A stretch of DNA of 64,000 bases from Pomacea canaliculata. Lineage: Eukaryota; Mollusca; Gastropoda; Architaenioglossa; Ampullariidae. The position numbers were made by a program, and so were the translations under genes. The notes under the pieces are model-generated. The model had not been told where the DNA came from. It worked only from the letters and a program-made list of their open reading frames with translations, and did not search any database. Shown one piece after another: positions 35,298 to 48,600 of this stretch. Positions within the stretch are counted from its first letter, which is position 1. Every line of letters starts with the position of its first letter. The stretch covers positions 29,600,537-29,664,536 of the forward strand of contig NC_037591.1 of NCBI RefSeq assembly GCF_003073045.1. Reading direction: 5' to 3'.

Positions 35298-35934
35298 TGT
35301 ATCGATTAGATGAGAGCGCAGCTTGCTGTGAAGGAGACCACTTTAGTGTACGACTTGCATCGATTCTCTCAGGAAAGAGGAAAGACGCGGGAGACATCTT
35401 GGACTAGTGCGCATAGGCTGCTCTCTTCCCTCTCTCCACCCTCTCTCTCTCTCTGCAACACTACGTTTTGCTCCTACGCCGTAACCAGGGAGGCTCCCTC
35501 GACATACACTACGCTCGGCTCACGTATTCTACGTCGTACTCCCTCGGCCACACTACGTCTGATTCCATCGCCTACATCTATCCTTTGATAGTCGCTGTCT
35601 TTGCGATGGTCTTGATTAAACGATCCACTGCTGCCTGCCTGTCGTGGAGGCCACTGACCACTAGTTACACAGATCAAAGACGTCTGTGACTTGGTAGATG
35701 TCGTCTGGTCACCACGACAGTGACATCACAGCTTCGTGTGCCCCGGTGCACGGCAAAGACTTTAGTTTCCTGTTGGATGGCAAGGACGTAAGGAGGCAAA
35801 GGATCGTCCTGTGACCTTATGGTTGTAATGAAGTGAGAAGCTAGAGCCCTCACCTATCTCGGGGCGAGCTTTTGTGAGGGTACTCCCCATCTCTTCTACG
35901 TCACCTCTCTACGGACTGCGGTACCCACTCTACA

Positions 35935-36060
35935 GCTGGTCAGCTGGGGAAAGGACGCTGCGCCGTGCGAGTATCGAACCGGCTTGAACTCGCCTACGTG
36001 TTGAGATGCTGTTGCTCTATCTACTCCATCTGCTGAGGGCTGCAGCAGGTGTTGTGCTGG
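35935..36060 (-). repeat. Candidate tRNA-derived repeat
   Basis: On the minus strand CCGGTTCGATACTCGC is a B-box-like sequence preceded by GGAGTAGATAGAGCAACAGC, which loosely resembles an A box. It does not fold as a full tRNA. Confidence 0.3.
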
Positions 36061-37069
36061 CGAGTGATTTTCTCTCACCTGTGTAGCAGATGCGATAGCT
36101 TCAGCAGTTGGTATCAACACCAACGTGTCGCGCTGTCTATCAGAGCTCGCGACCAACACCTATTGACGTATGGCATTCAGGATTTGTAGCTATGGCAACG
36201 ATGGCTTCTGCGAAACACTGTAAGCAAACATTTGAAAATAATATCAACAGACGAGCTTCAGTAGATGAACTCTATACAGTTCATCGCTCGGCCACTGTGT
36301 GAACGGGGTATTTCCGCTCTTCATGTTCCGCTGAACGTTTTTCTAAAGGAATTCGCATATTAATGTGAACAATATCAAAGCAAGAAATCCAGAAATATGA
36401 GTTGTTGTCTGAGGTATGCAAATTGTTGTCAAATCAATCAGCTAACGAAGAGGCTCCCAAAAGTGTGTTTGCGCGCGCGTGCACCGAAGAAGACTTTTAA
36501 TTGTCACATCCATCAATGAATTGCCATTGAGTGCTGGTAGTCTTGTAGTTGTGACCAGCAATCACACGATCGTCGGTTATGTGCCACGAACAATATTTCC
36601 TATCGAACGCGCACTTCGACCTGAACTCGCTGACCTCAACGACATTTAAAGAAAAAGCCGCGCGAACTAACGACAGAGTGTCTATTAAATAAATCTTAAT
36701 TTAAATTGCTCATTACAGTAACCCTTGTCACAATTGCTGACAATATAGAAAGTAGGAACAGTCCCATCAGACTTGCTAATGTCTGAAACTGTTGTTGAAT
36801 GAATGTATTGTTGTAGTCTGTTCCAGTCCGACTGTTTTCATATAAATTTCAGTATTTACTGTGGACACGTGTCTCACCTTTAATCTAAGTCTGCTGGGAT
36901 AAAATTTGTAATAAATAGCCATTGATCATTAACAAACGGAGTATTTAAAAAATAATAAAGAAATAGGAAGAGATCGTGACACGCAACAGTATCTTGAATG
37001 CCAAACTTTCTGATCTGATTAACGTTGATGATGAAGTAGCTGACCTCCAACCTCCACCTCCAACATTTT

Positions 37070-37115
37070 AGATAAGATAATACTTTATTTATCCCAGAGG
37101 AAATTCGTTTGGATC
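37070..37115 (-). repeat. LINE/SINE 3'-end relic (GGGATAAATAAAGTA type)
   Basis: The + strand reads GATAAGATAATACTTTATTT then ATCCCAGAGGAAATTCG. Its complement is the GAATTTCCTCTGGGATAAAT and AAAGTA tail, seen at the 3' ends of LINE-mobilised SINEs in many aquatic animals (from memory). Only the tail is recognised. Confidence 0.5.
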
Positions 37116-39447
37116 AGAAAGAAATGTGCGAGGGGGTGGGGAGGAAGGGGTGTGGTATAAGATTTTAAACAAAATTATCTCCGTTTAAAATTGATGATCT
37201 TGAACTTAACGAAGACAATACCTCCGGCTTTGTTACTATTTTTAGAAGCATAATTTTTTATGAGTTTAATTGAAGATTAAACGAGGGTCGAAACGTTTTC
37301 AAGCGGAAATCTGAGGTAACACCCTCACCAGCGAGCGCAGCGATAATAAGAGCCCACGTGCATCAGCTGGCTGGTTGCGTGGCAACAGAGTGCATGCGAG
37401 CGTGCAGGACTTCACGCGACACACGCGGCCACACAAAGGTGTGTGTGTCTGTGTACAGGTGGCGCGCGTGCGCACAGACCTACCTCCGCTCGTTAGCGCA
37501 GCCGGCGGCCGCCCGCGATCACCTGACGCACCTGCTCAGGCGAGTCATCCACCTGCGACCCCGAGCTAAAAGAGATGACCCCCCACCACTCCCTCCCCAG
37601 CGCGCGCCCGTGTATGTGCGTGTGTGCAGGTGGATGAGTAGGGGGGGACTGGGGAGGGGTCGATATCAGTCGTATCTAGAAAGGTGGCGCTTGCAGGAGC
37701 GATTAGGAGGACGGGGAGAGGGAAAGGGAAGGGGTCACTCGGGTTCTGCAACGACCGCCGCAATATTCTGACGCTAGGTGGCAATCCCCTGCAGGGGCCG
37801 ACAACCACCTCGACTGGGGGAGTCTGTGGGGGAGGAGGCCGCAGGTAGTCAGTAGAGACTCCAGCTCTTGTCGCGTGGCTGCGCTGTGGTCGCGTCTTTT
37901 GTTTGGAAACTTGGCCCCGACTGCAGGGACAGCCTGACAGGGTTCGAGTTCAGACTGAGAGGGGTCACCTGTCCGCCGGGCCAGGGAACTGCTAGTTGAG
38001 AGAGAGAGGGGACGGACCTCTTGACGACTGTTCCCGGAGGTTTGTCGCTGTTCACACCTGGACCTGCGAGGATGGAGCAGCACGTACCGGGGTTGACGAG
38101 GTCACGTGTCGTCGGTCAGCTCCCACGCTACCCGTTAACGACCCTTGCGCAACAGACCCGTGACCTGTAGCGCGTGCGCCGGTCGCAGCAGGTCAGAGGT
38201 TGTGGGTAGGAAGCATCGAGCAGGAGGTCATAACCCGCAGTCGTGACAACCGCGGGGGACGCAGAGCCCAAACCAACAGGACAAAACGAGGACCTGTCGA
38301 TAAAACGTGACCTCGGCGCGACAAAAGACCAGAAATCACCGTGACCCGGCAAACACGTCAGGGACATCCAGTCTGGGGACAATCTTCAAGTGACCTGGGC
38401 AGTGTCAACAGCGGGGGTGACATCGTGTGACTCGACATCTGGCATCGAAGACAACAGTTTACTTGCGCAAGAAATGAGATTTTAATGCTGATTAATTGTT
38501 GTACTTTCTGTGTAGAAACCGTATTCACGAGATTTAAAAATTTACTAACAACGGAACTCGCTCTAACCGTAAGTCGTATGCTTTTAAAAATATTCTTTTG
38601 ATTAACAACTCAAATTGTTTGGAAAATTTGTCAGGATTGGCCATACTTCAAATTAGCTGTGTAGGAAGATATAATACCGATGTTGGATTCCTAAGAAGCT
38701 GCAATGCTGATGTGGAATTGATGATAACTGATGGCTGTTAAGTTTGGCATGGTGTGCCACTCGCTTTTTGGACAAGACTGGCGTGTAGTGGATCATGAGT
38801 GGATACCTGTCTGAGGGCTACACACCCCCTGGCGGTCTGTCTTTCCTGCCCTGCTTTCATGGTCCTGTTAAAGTTTTACACAGGCAAACAGCCGCCTGGT
38901 CATAAAGCAGGTGTGTGACTCCAACCACAGCCTGGAATAATCATGCTTAGTCCCTGTGTTTGTCTTCTCGATACGAGCCGCCAGTGTTTGCTTTACAGAC
39001 AAGTGTGTGTGTTGCTGTGTACTGTATAAGGTTCTTTTTTGTGTCAAAGGTTGGCGTCACCTCTAACCCTCCGGCTAAACGGTTCCCCTCCCTACCCTCC
39101 CCCAAACACCGCTGTGAAAGGAAGAGAGATGTCGCGCAAGGTGTGTTAAAAACATTGTAAAACACCTGGCCAGCCACGGGCAGGCTGCAATATGTTGTGT
39201 TATTTGCAGTTGTTGCTGAGCTCGACAGGCTCGCTCTCCTTTCTTCGACCAGCGTGTCACGAGACCGTCCATCGTGTCGTCTGCTCGGTCCTTAACCCCG
39301 CCAGCCACCGGAACTCTTTTTCCATCGTGTGTGTGTCGTGCGATGAGAAGTTCTCGTCCTTTTGAACATAATAACAAACAAATAAACAAAACTGTTTCGA
39401 CGATCTGAGGAGTGCAGAGGTGAGGGCGAGAAAACAAGGAGTTGAGA

Positions 39448-39619
39448 ATGACGGAACATCAGGAGGAAGCTTCTAGGGAGAGGCCCCTACGGTCTGTGGG
39501 GCCCCTGTGTCAGGGCCCTTCTCTGTGTCACGGTGTGGACTTGGCATTCTTGAAGGATCTAAAAACTAAACACAAGTTTTCCCTGGCATTCCATCAGCAA
39601 AATCAAGTAGCAGCAACAG
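39448..39619 (+). CDS. KAZN: Kazrin candidate first coding exon (residues 1-57)
   Basis: The ATG at 39448 is the first in its frame after a TGA at 39421. The exon ends CAACAG at a consensus GTAAGT donor and leaves one base, which with exon 2 makes an Ala codon. The peptide begins MTEHQEEASRERP and shows no domain I recognise. The following intron is about 9.55 kb. Support is the near-perfect donor and the correct phase. There is no homology, so it could be one of several alternative starts. Confidence 0.6.
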
Positions 39620-42600
39620 GTAAGTGATTGTTAACGAGGTCCCACCCGTCACCTAGCGACACAAACTGTTAGACACCATATTGTACAATTATTACACATT
39701 GATTATCACTTAATGACTGCTGGTTAATTATGGGGAATATAATTCTCTTATCCCACAGCAGAATTTCTGGGAACATTGACCCTTTGACCATTCATTAGAA
39801 GTCGATGGCTGGTAACTATAACTACTTTCTGGAGGTATTTAGCTGTCAGTCTAATACGAGCCTGATGGTGAGCAGTTTGTTAACTGCTTCAGCATCGTGT
39901 GAGAGAGAGAGAGAAAAAGAGACGCAGCACATGGCCTCTTAATCTTTACTTTCCTCTCTCATCATTTCTCGTGTAACAGTATTTTTTTCCACAAAAAAGT
40001 TTCTATGAGCAGTCTGGCTGCATGCCCAGGGCTACAATCTGTTTTGACTTATAAGTGAGCAATGATGATGCTGGCAAGTGAGCACAGACCTAAAAATAGT
40101 AACATCTTCCGGTATCGGCTGTCATCAGTAAGATAGGCTAATGAATGTTTGTGTAAACACACAGGTGATAATCTCACGAGGATGTCAACCACTCTTGCAA
40201 AGGCTTCCGACATAAACATGTCTGAACACAGATCATGTCTGGATGTGTAGAGACATCCTAGGTGTGTGGTGGTCGTTCATCTGTCTCGCTCATTAAATAT
40301 TGTATCCGCAGCCTTGTATAAGTAGATCAACTACTTATTATGGTATAGTCTGTGCTCTCAACTTTTAGGGGTTTGTTTGTTTGTTTGTTTGTTTGTTTGT
40401 TTGTTTGTTTGTTTGTTTTATGCCGTGCCAGCAACTAGGACTACATCATGGCAATCAACCTCTAGGGGACAACATTAGCCAACTATTAAGATGTTATCAT
40501 AACCGCAGGTTGGAATCAACAGAATACATAATTTATTCCCAGTTGTAAAGCATGCGAATATTTAATCATGGCGCCAGTTATAGATGACACGATATGAGTG
40601 TGTTTGTTAATGCTGTGAAGATATTTCCTTTTTTATATTTCTTTTCATTTTAAATAATGAAGTTTCCAGACGAAGGTAGCTGAGTGCTATGTGTGCATGC
40701 TCGTGCGTGCGTGCGTGTGTGTGTGTGTGTCGTGTTCGTGCATGCGTGTGTGTGTGTGTGTCGTGTTCGTGCATGGGTGTGTGCATGCGTGTTGCTGGGT
40801 TCGCACGTGTGTGAGAGATAGACAAGACAACCATCCCCTGTAATCTAAGCCTCGTTATGATGAGCTGCACTCAGCATGATAAAGCTGGCAATGAATGCAC
40901 GTGTTATTTCATATTTGCTGCTACGTGTTTGGTGTTATCGGTGTTGCATGTTGTGTCCGCCAGCAAACGCTGATAGCAGCTGCTTATGTTGTACAAACTG
41001 GGTTTTTTCGGCTTAAGTAATGCACCTTTAAAATTGTATAACGAGCTTAAATGTTTGCGAGAGGTGCGCGTGCAGACATACCCGGGGTGCACCCGGCCGC
41101 TGGTTATTAACTTAAGTCCTTAATTGCGGCCTGCGGTCTGTTGACAGACTTTTATTTCTTTTCTAATCGTCGATGGCGCCGTGGTGCAGCATTTGCTCAA
41201 AGCCAGGAATCAACAGAGCGACTAAAGAAAAGCAGGGTGAGCGGGTGTGGGTCTGAAAATGTTGACTTTCTTTTTCGCAGTTCATGTCGATGGTCGCGAA
41301 CCTGTTGCGTGGCGACACACGAACAATGGTGGCGACAAGGAGGCCGCATTGCTACAGTGTGTGACCGAGTGTGTGACCGAGTGTGTGTCTATATTTGCTG
41401 ATCCCTCCCGGCTAACCACTCCCACTCACCCTCACCCTCATCAACCCTGTCTCTCGCCTCCCTGGGTCTGTTAGTTCAGTCTGCAACCCTCCCTCCCTCC
41501 ACCACCTTCACAACCACCCTGCCCTCCGTCTGTTGTCCTCCGGGGGATAGAGAGATCGTCGTTGAAGAAGTTAGAGTTTGTGGGAAGAGTGTAAACAAAC
41601 AGAACTCAAGTTTGATGCAAGCAGCTAGAAAACAAGCTATCGACCTTTTATGTCCTTTGCGTGTGCAGGCGTGTGATGATTGATCGAAATGTTTGCACAT
41701 CACCGGTGACACCTCAGGGAGGAGGGACAGGGTAGGAAGAGAAGGAAGAGAGAGAGAGCTTAGTACGTCATTGATGACCGTTGTGAACTGTTGTTGATCA
41801 CAACAACGTAGTGACTGCACTGTAATCAAGTTGGTCAGTGGTGTGATAACTCACTCCTGCTACTTCACTGGTCACCATGTCACGTGTCCCTCGAAATAAA
41901 GACGAGGGACAAAAACAGCCTCCAGCATGCGAGAGGAGGAAGATTAGGACGAGCTGTCTCTGTTGTTTTAATCACGTAGGTGTGAAGACCAAGGTGCTGT
42001 GTTGTAGCATTGATATGCTAACAGAAGCCCACAGACCTCAGCTGACTCACGCTGCACTAAACAAATCTTTACTTACCCCCGGCCTCCCAGTCCAGTGCCC
42101 TGCTTACCTCCAGGGCAGCCCCGGCCACACTCGTGCACAAAATCACGCGCTTTCTTGAAAAGGCACGAGCTGACTTGTTTGCTCAGGTAGATGTCAACCT
42201 TGTGAATGCCGATGTACCAAAGGCAATTTTCTAAATGCTAAGAATATCAAGCAAACAAGACACTAAATGCTAAACAAACAAGATGCTAAAAGCTAAGCAA
42301 ACAAGATGCTAAATATTCAGAAAACAAAATACTAAAACTTAAAGTTAGGGAAACAAAGGGACAGGGAAGTTATTTCCAGTGCATCAATCTAATACAATTA
42401 TTTGTTCAATGACTCGGTATATAGCAATTCATGAAAAAAAATTGCAGCCCACTGGACTGTTAACGTTTCGTCATGCATACAGGTGCACCAAGAACGTTAA
42501 ATCACGTGACAGATGATAGAGACAGAATTGGTGCAGGTTTAGGGTTAATTCTATTATTTTCAATTAATTCCTTTTCGGTCATGAACTCCAGCAGAAAGTC

Positions 42601-45600
42601 TTGCTTATAAAATATTTTGTATTGAAGTATTGAAGCGCCTAAACTCTTCACTGGATGACGAGCAGCAAGCAGACGGCCTATAGACACGTCACCTTTCTTT
42701 GTTAAAATGCGGTTTTCTTTCATAAATGTCCACTCCGTTCCTTTGTACACTCAAAACAAAATGTCATCACAAAGTCAATACACGTCGAGAAATGGACGAC
42801 ATTTACAAACATTTTTAGTAAACAGACTCAAACCTGAAGGTCATCTTATTGACAAAACCATCTCCATCTTAAATGGACAAAACATGTAAATATTATGAGA
42901 CAACACTAGAATGTACGTCGAGATTAATTTGAAACTTTCTGATTCCTCAATATTAAAATAATTAGATTATTAAAAAAAATAAGGAGATAATTTTTTCGAT
43001 ATCTAGAAATTAATTCTTCCTTATAGCACAACAGAAAAAGCGGAAGTTGCGCGTGCGCAGCTCACAACGTCCACACAGCAGACGAGAGACCTGTCAGGGT
43101 TTCTTCATTCGCAAGGTGTCGGGTGTTTCTACCTGATCTCACCAAGGGGTGGGGTGAGCACAGTGCAGGCGACTCCCACACCAACACCTGCTGACGTCAT
43201 AGCATCAACAGTCAGGCGTCACACACGACATCAGCCCTCGTCAGACGACATCAGTGTTTCTCGACAAAGACTTTGTCCGTCATGCTAGACTTAGAGGTAG
43301 CCGGTGGATAACGCTGTCATCCATGACTGTTCCCCTCTCTCTCTCCGCCCTCTCCCACTCCCTTTCTCCTAAGTCCCACCTGTCAACGGTCGGAATGTCG
43401 AGTTTTTCAGTCCTGAGCTGCCGATGGGTTTGGTGTGCAGGTGGCTGTGCGGTCAAACGAGAAGGAACAGAAGTTCGTTGGCAGTCGTTGTGCTTTTTGT
43501 TCGTGCGTTATCACTGCTGCAATGGAGAATATTGGAGCCCCACCTTCCCTGTCGTGTGTACCCCACCCACCCTAGCTATACTACTCGCAAGAAGTTAAGG
43601 TCCAAGTGGGACAGTCAGAACACTTCTCTGCTCGAAATTCCATCTTGGAGAAATCCCAGAACCCGCCAGCAGTCCACTGGTGTGAAACGTCCTCTCGGCG
43701 CTTGTTTGTTTTAGACTCTTCTCTCAGTTTGAATTCCCCATCCTGCGGTAGACAACCAGTGGCAGTGTTCACACTACCCATCGCTTGCGAGTGAATAATG
43801 CACACTTTGTGCGGTGGAAGGTTTGCTCACACCTGGATTTTTCACGTTTGTGTTTTTATGCCGTGTAGACAAGTGAGGCAAGACCAAAACTAATAACAGG
43901 TTATTCAAGCTCAGTGAACAGCCACACTTGAGTTTCCAGTTCATTCCACGGCTCTTTACGACAGGTTTTAATGTACATGCCGTAACCCTAAACTACAACG
44001 ACGACTTTTGTGAACAGAATGCCTGTTGGTTGTTTCAAGTCGAGGCGAAGTCGGGGGTGACCCCTCGACCAACGGTAAACCTTTACTCCATGGCACCATC
44101 CGCTTTCTTTTCTGTAATCGTCTCAAACTTTTTTGACTGAAAATGTTCTGAAGTCGTGCGTCATCGCCGACTGTTGCTTGTTCGCCCTGACAGCTTTAAT
44201 CTCTTCTTTAGTCCAAGCTTTATGTGAAGATACCGGGCCGATGTCTGGAGAACATTACAACGAGCTGTCGCGAGTGCCAGTAAGTTAAGAACAGTTTGCT
44301 GTTCACGTTTTGTGGTAATCGTCTAGACACAATTATTTTGTCAGTAATAATCGGGTTTCTTCGACATTTTCCGTGCACCTGATATGGAAGTCCGCGCTTC
44401 CAGACTTCTAAGCACGATGATGGTCAAAGCGACAGATGCCAGATATGGTCGTACTCCGAAATTTGAAGTCAGGTTCCCGGCTTCCCGCGCATCAAGTTTG
44501 TTAGTTGGTGAATGTTGTTGACAGCAGTGTGTATATTTGTTGTTGACAGCAGTGTGTATATTTGTTGTTGACAGCAGTGTGTATATTTGTTGTTGACAGC
44601 AGTGTGTATATTTGTTGTTGACAGCAGTGTGTATATTTGTTGTTGACAGCAGTGTGTATATTTGTTGTTGACAGCAGTGTGTATATTTGTTGGTGGATGA
44701 GGACTGTTGTCTGTGTGCGATCATCGATGCTCGACAGGTGTGGGCACATGCATGCGAACACTTCTTTAACTTCTTCTAACCCTGACATAGGTGTGCATTA
44801 TGTATGTCAATATATATCACATGTTTCAGTGAACGTTCAGTGTTAATATATTCACCACTACTGTCTAGACTCTCCTTCCTCACCGTACCTTAGTGTCGCG
44901 TAACTGAAAGTAAGCTAATCCATACCTGACTCTACTTATACCTACTCTAGTCATTTTCTTGTCACTGCTGACTGTAAATCTTAATGCAAGCGAGTAGAAA
45001 GCTGTTAGGCTTAGTAAAGATACTCTGTTTGTTGGTTGGTTGGTCTTTTTGTAGGGGTTGGTGGGTAGATGGAGGGGTATAGCGGCTTAGTTGAGATACT
45101 TGAGAACTAGCATTTATCTTTCCCTTCTAGACTAAGCCTGGGGTAGCGACATGGACTACAGGTGTTTTGTTTACGGTTGGTGAGGGGTGACTGGTGGTAG
45201 CGAGGTGGGGAATGAGACGGCTAATGGTAACTACGATGACGTGACGATAAAACACAAGAGGTGGGGAAGAGATTAAGCAGCTCTCAATAAGCCTCGCTAT
45301 CGGATCACGTGGCGGGTGGGATAGAGGGAGTAAAGACAGACATTTAAACACACTACCCCGATGTTGCGTGTGACACTGAACCTTGACACGCCTGCAAGAA
45401 GTCAGCAACAAGAGTCCCGGTGACCGCCAACTGGACTGGAACCACGCGAAGTAGGACCTGTGGCGGTGTCGCGTCGCTGCTGTCGTGCTGTCGTGGTGTC
45501 GTGCTGTGACGCAGACTGGCGGACGCACCACCGTGGTGATGTCGTACCTTGGGCTTCCGGTGAACTGCGTAGCCGGACGTGTTTGACCTACGTACATGTG

Positions 45601-48600
45601 CGGGGTCAACAGCAAGGTGCTGGTGTCGTGGTGGTGGTTGACGATGGTGTGGCGGCGTTGAGCGCTGAGTCAGCAGTGGTGGTTGTGTCACGGCGAGCTG
45701 TACACGGGTCGATGTCTTGATACAGCAACGGTCGGGACTGCAGTGTAGTGTATGGCAACGGAGCCGACAACTTAGTTCTTGGAAATTCCGAATTCCAGGT
45801 ATTGTATATGTTTTTTTTAAAATCCTAAACACCCTGAATAATGTCTTCGGGTGACATTAGCGCATTTTTTTTTTTGTAGATTCTCTCTGTGTGTGTGTGT
45901 GTGTGAGAGAGAGAAGGAGAGCGTGTATGTGTATATAAGTGTGTGTGTGAAAGTGTAGAGAGAGAGAAAGTGTGTGTGAGAGAGTGTGTGGTCTGCCTTC
46001 AGGAAGAACTGTTCATGTCACGGTAAAAGAAGAAGAGGGCTAATCACGTGCTCGCCTCATTAACCTGATAATGTATTTCTCGAATGTTCGGGGAGAAGAT
46101 CAATACGGTGATCGAATACCCCGACATATTTCTGAGATTAAAATATTCCCAAACTCATTCTTTGTGTTCAAGTCAACCTGCAGCGATCTTAAAACAGTCG
46201 CATGTCACTGACCTTTGCCACTCACGCGATCAAAACAAGAAAAATGTGGGTGCAGGGATTTTTTTTTTTGACAAATGCCACACCTGAGAAAATTAGTCAT
46301 GTTTTCAAGCCGACATTGAGTGCAGGTGAGGCTTCCTTTGAAGAAGCGATCGTTATCATCGGCTCCTACCCGAGACAATCCGGAAATGAAGTTTTAAAAC
46401 AAATACTAAAAGCGGGTGGGGAGTGGCGGCGCCGGGGATACCCGAGGCTGGCACTGTCTGCTCGTCATCTCTCCCCTTGGAGAACATTGTTGTAGCGACA
46501 GCGACCTCACTGAGCGACACTCACAATGTCACGTGATCAATGGCTTGCTGTACGTTCGCAACAACAACGGCGATGTTCGATCGGCTTTCACCAAGTCCAT
46601 GGACGGATGTTTGCAATGAGATGTGTTTGCTCTTTTCAGTGGCGACACTGTTTGTTCTGTGGAAAACAGTCGCATTTTCTTCTGCAGACACGTTTCTTCT
46701 TTCACCCTTTTAAAAAAAAAAAAATAATAATAATGAAAAGTGTATCACATTTCTTGCGGCCAGCGTTTTTGAAAGACCTTAGTGTGGAAAGTCTTCTCAG
46801 AGAACAAACACAATCGATGATAATAATAACAACAATAGCAAGGCTAATTAGTTAATTAGAACGCTAGAGTGCAGCGGTCGGCACTGTGTATGAAATTATT
46901 TGTCTACAAAATAGGTCTTCTTGTGTGGGATTTTTTTCCACTCCACTGACTCAAACAACAACAACAACAAATCCATGGAGTCACATCGCAAAGTTTTGTC
47001 CGCTTTCCGTTTCGTCCAACTAGCGCCGCGTGTAACAGGACCAAAGCACACTTCCGGTCGCTATTGTCACGTGACATTATTTCGCGAAGGGAGCGTCCCC
47101 GGTCACCGGTCATCTATTGTGTCTGCTGTTCCAGTAACCTTTAACCTGCCACAAACTGAGTCTGTGGAGCCTTCTCACAAAGAGACTGGGATAATTAGTC
47201 AGACGAGACGCACCAGTCAGTATATTTTGCTCTCTTGTTATCTAACTCGTCATCAACAGACTGAAAGAAAAGGTTCGTCTTTCATCTAATTTTTGTATAT
47301 TGAATTGTGGGATAAAAGTGGGCGTGGGAGTAGACTGTGAAGACTGATGACATCCTGTTGTGATTTATGTCGTGGTGTTATTGCACACAACATTCTTGTT
47401 TATTTCCACAAGGTGCATCAGTCACAACAGACAAATGTTGGCATTTTCGCTTACTTGCACGCACGGACGCACGCACTAACAAACACACTTCACACATTAC
47501 TACTACTGTGCACTGTATAGGAACTGTTCACGCTCCATGATTTCACCATACTTTGGATTAGAGTGCACTATTGTGTAAGTTGAGGATGCCAGCAGCACGT
47601 CAGGCAGTAGTGACTACTTAGTGAAAGGTCACGACCCGCCAACAGACCCTCCCACTTGTCGTTAGGTTCAGGGGGATTCTCTGGGGCATTGTCTGACCTC
47701 AGTGCCCTCAGAGGGATGCTCGCTGATCATCGCAGCACTTACACTGATTCGTGTTAACACTTTAATACCTGCGGCTGTGCTTTAGTGTCCTCCTTCCACT
47801 CCCATCCCCATAATTTACAATTCAGCTTCCTCCGATGTTTTTGAAACAGCTTCACGTGCGGCAATGCCAGGCTTTCCTCATATTTTTTCTCTACTTCCTT
47901 CTCATTTTTTCGTCAACTTCCTTGTTTCCTTTTCCTCATTTTGTTTTCAACATCTCTCTCTCTCCTTCCGCTCTTATTACATCACACCTTGTTACTTCAG
48001 TAGTTTTGCAATTTTCCGTTCTCTTTCCTTGTGTAAGGACGAGGTCTAGATATAGGAAAAAATGTTTTCTTTATTCCGCTTTATCATCAGTTCATCTTCC
48101 TCTTCATGCACTTTGTTTATGTTCGCCTTTGTGTCATCCACTTGTGTATTTCGCATGGTTGACTTGCCTCGCTTGTAGTCGTTGGTGTGAAGCGCGTGGA
48201 GCTACACGAGAAAATGCGTTGTGATTATAATAACACTCGTTATAACACTTATTATAACACTTTCGTTAAAAAAGGACTCTTCGTTGTCAATGCACTCTCT
48301 CCACCTCACCTCCGCCGCCAATCTGTCTTGCCTAACACGCACAGCATTTAATTCTTGGTCCGTCCAGCCGGCCGTTAGAGAGGCGGCAAGGGATCCATCA
48401 GCTCAGACCTTGTGACCGCCATCATTGGTAGTTGGCTGCTTCACTGGAGGATCTGTGTGCATAACCAAACAACACCAAGCCTTGTTAGTGGGGGCTCTAG
48501 ATAAATGCCAGTCAACGGACCACCCCTCTGTCGTCTAGGGGCTGGATAACTAACATGAGGGAGGTGGGGTGTGTATGTGTTTGGGGGTTGAGGATGGAGA

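Larger units (their letters stand above)
22300..39447. other. Non-coding DNA from the LTR element to the proximal first exon
   Basis: Apart from the two tRNA-Gly genes and listed repeats, no gene is recognised. GC-rich patches at 34070-34480 and 37340-38400 might be regulatory. A Kozak-like GCCACCATG directly followed by GTGAGT lies at 29396-29410. Confidence 0.45.

Noticed and set aside
37370..37388. GTTGCGTGGCAAC as an RFX X-box
   Set aside because: Half-site composition is off (G where a pyrimidine is expected) and no cilia-type gene is adjacent.
37358..38400. GC-rich region with long frames on both strands
   Set aside because: Frames are Arg/Pro-rich with no domain or splice support; at most a regulatory patch.
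41877..41975. ATG exon in good context (MSRVPRNKDEGQK) before GTAGGT
   Set aside because: Ends in phase 0, which does not fit kazrin exon 2, and its donor is weak.
44341..44788. Repetitive NIHTAVNNKYTHCCQQ frames
   Set aside because: Artefact of the 25-bp minisatellite, open in several frames.
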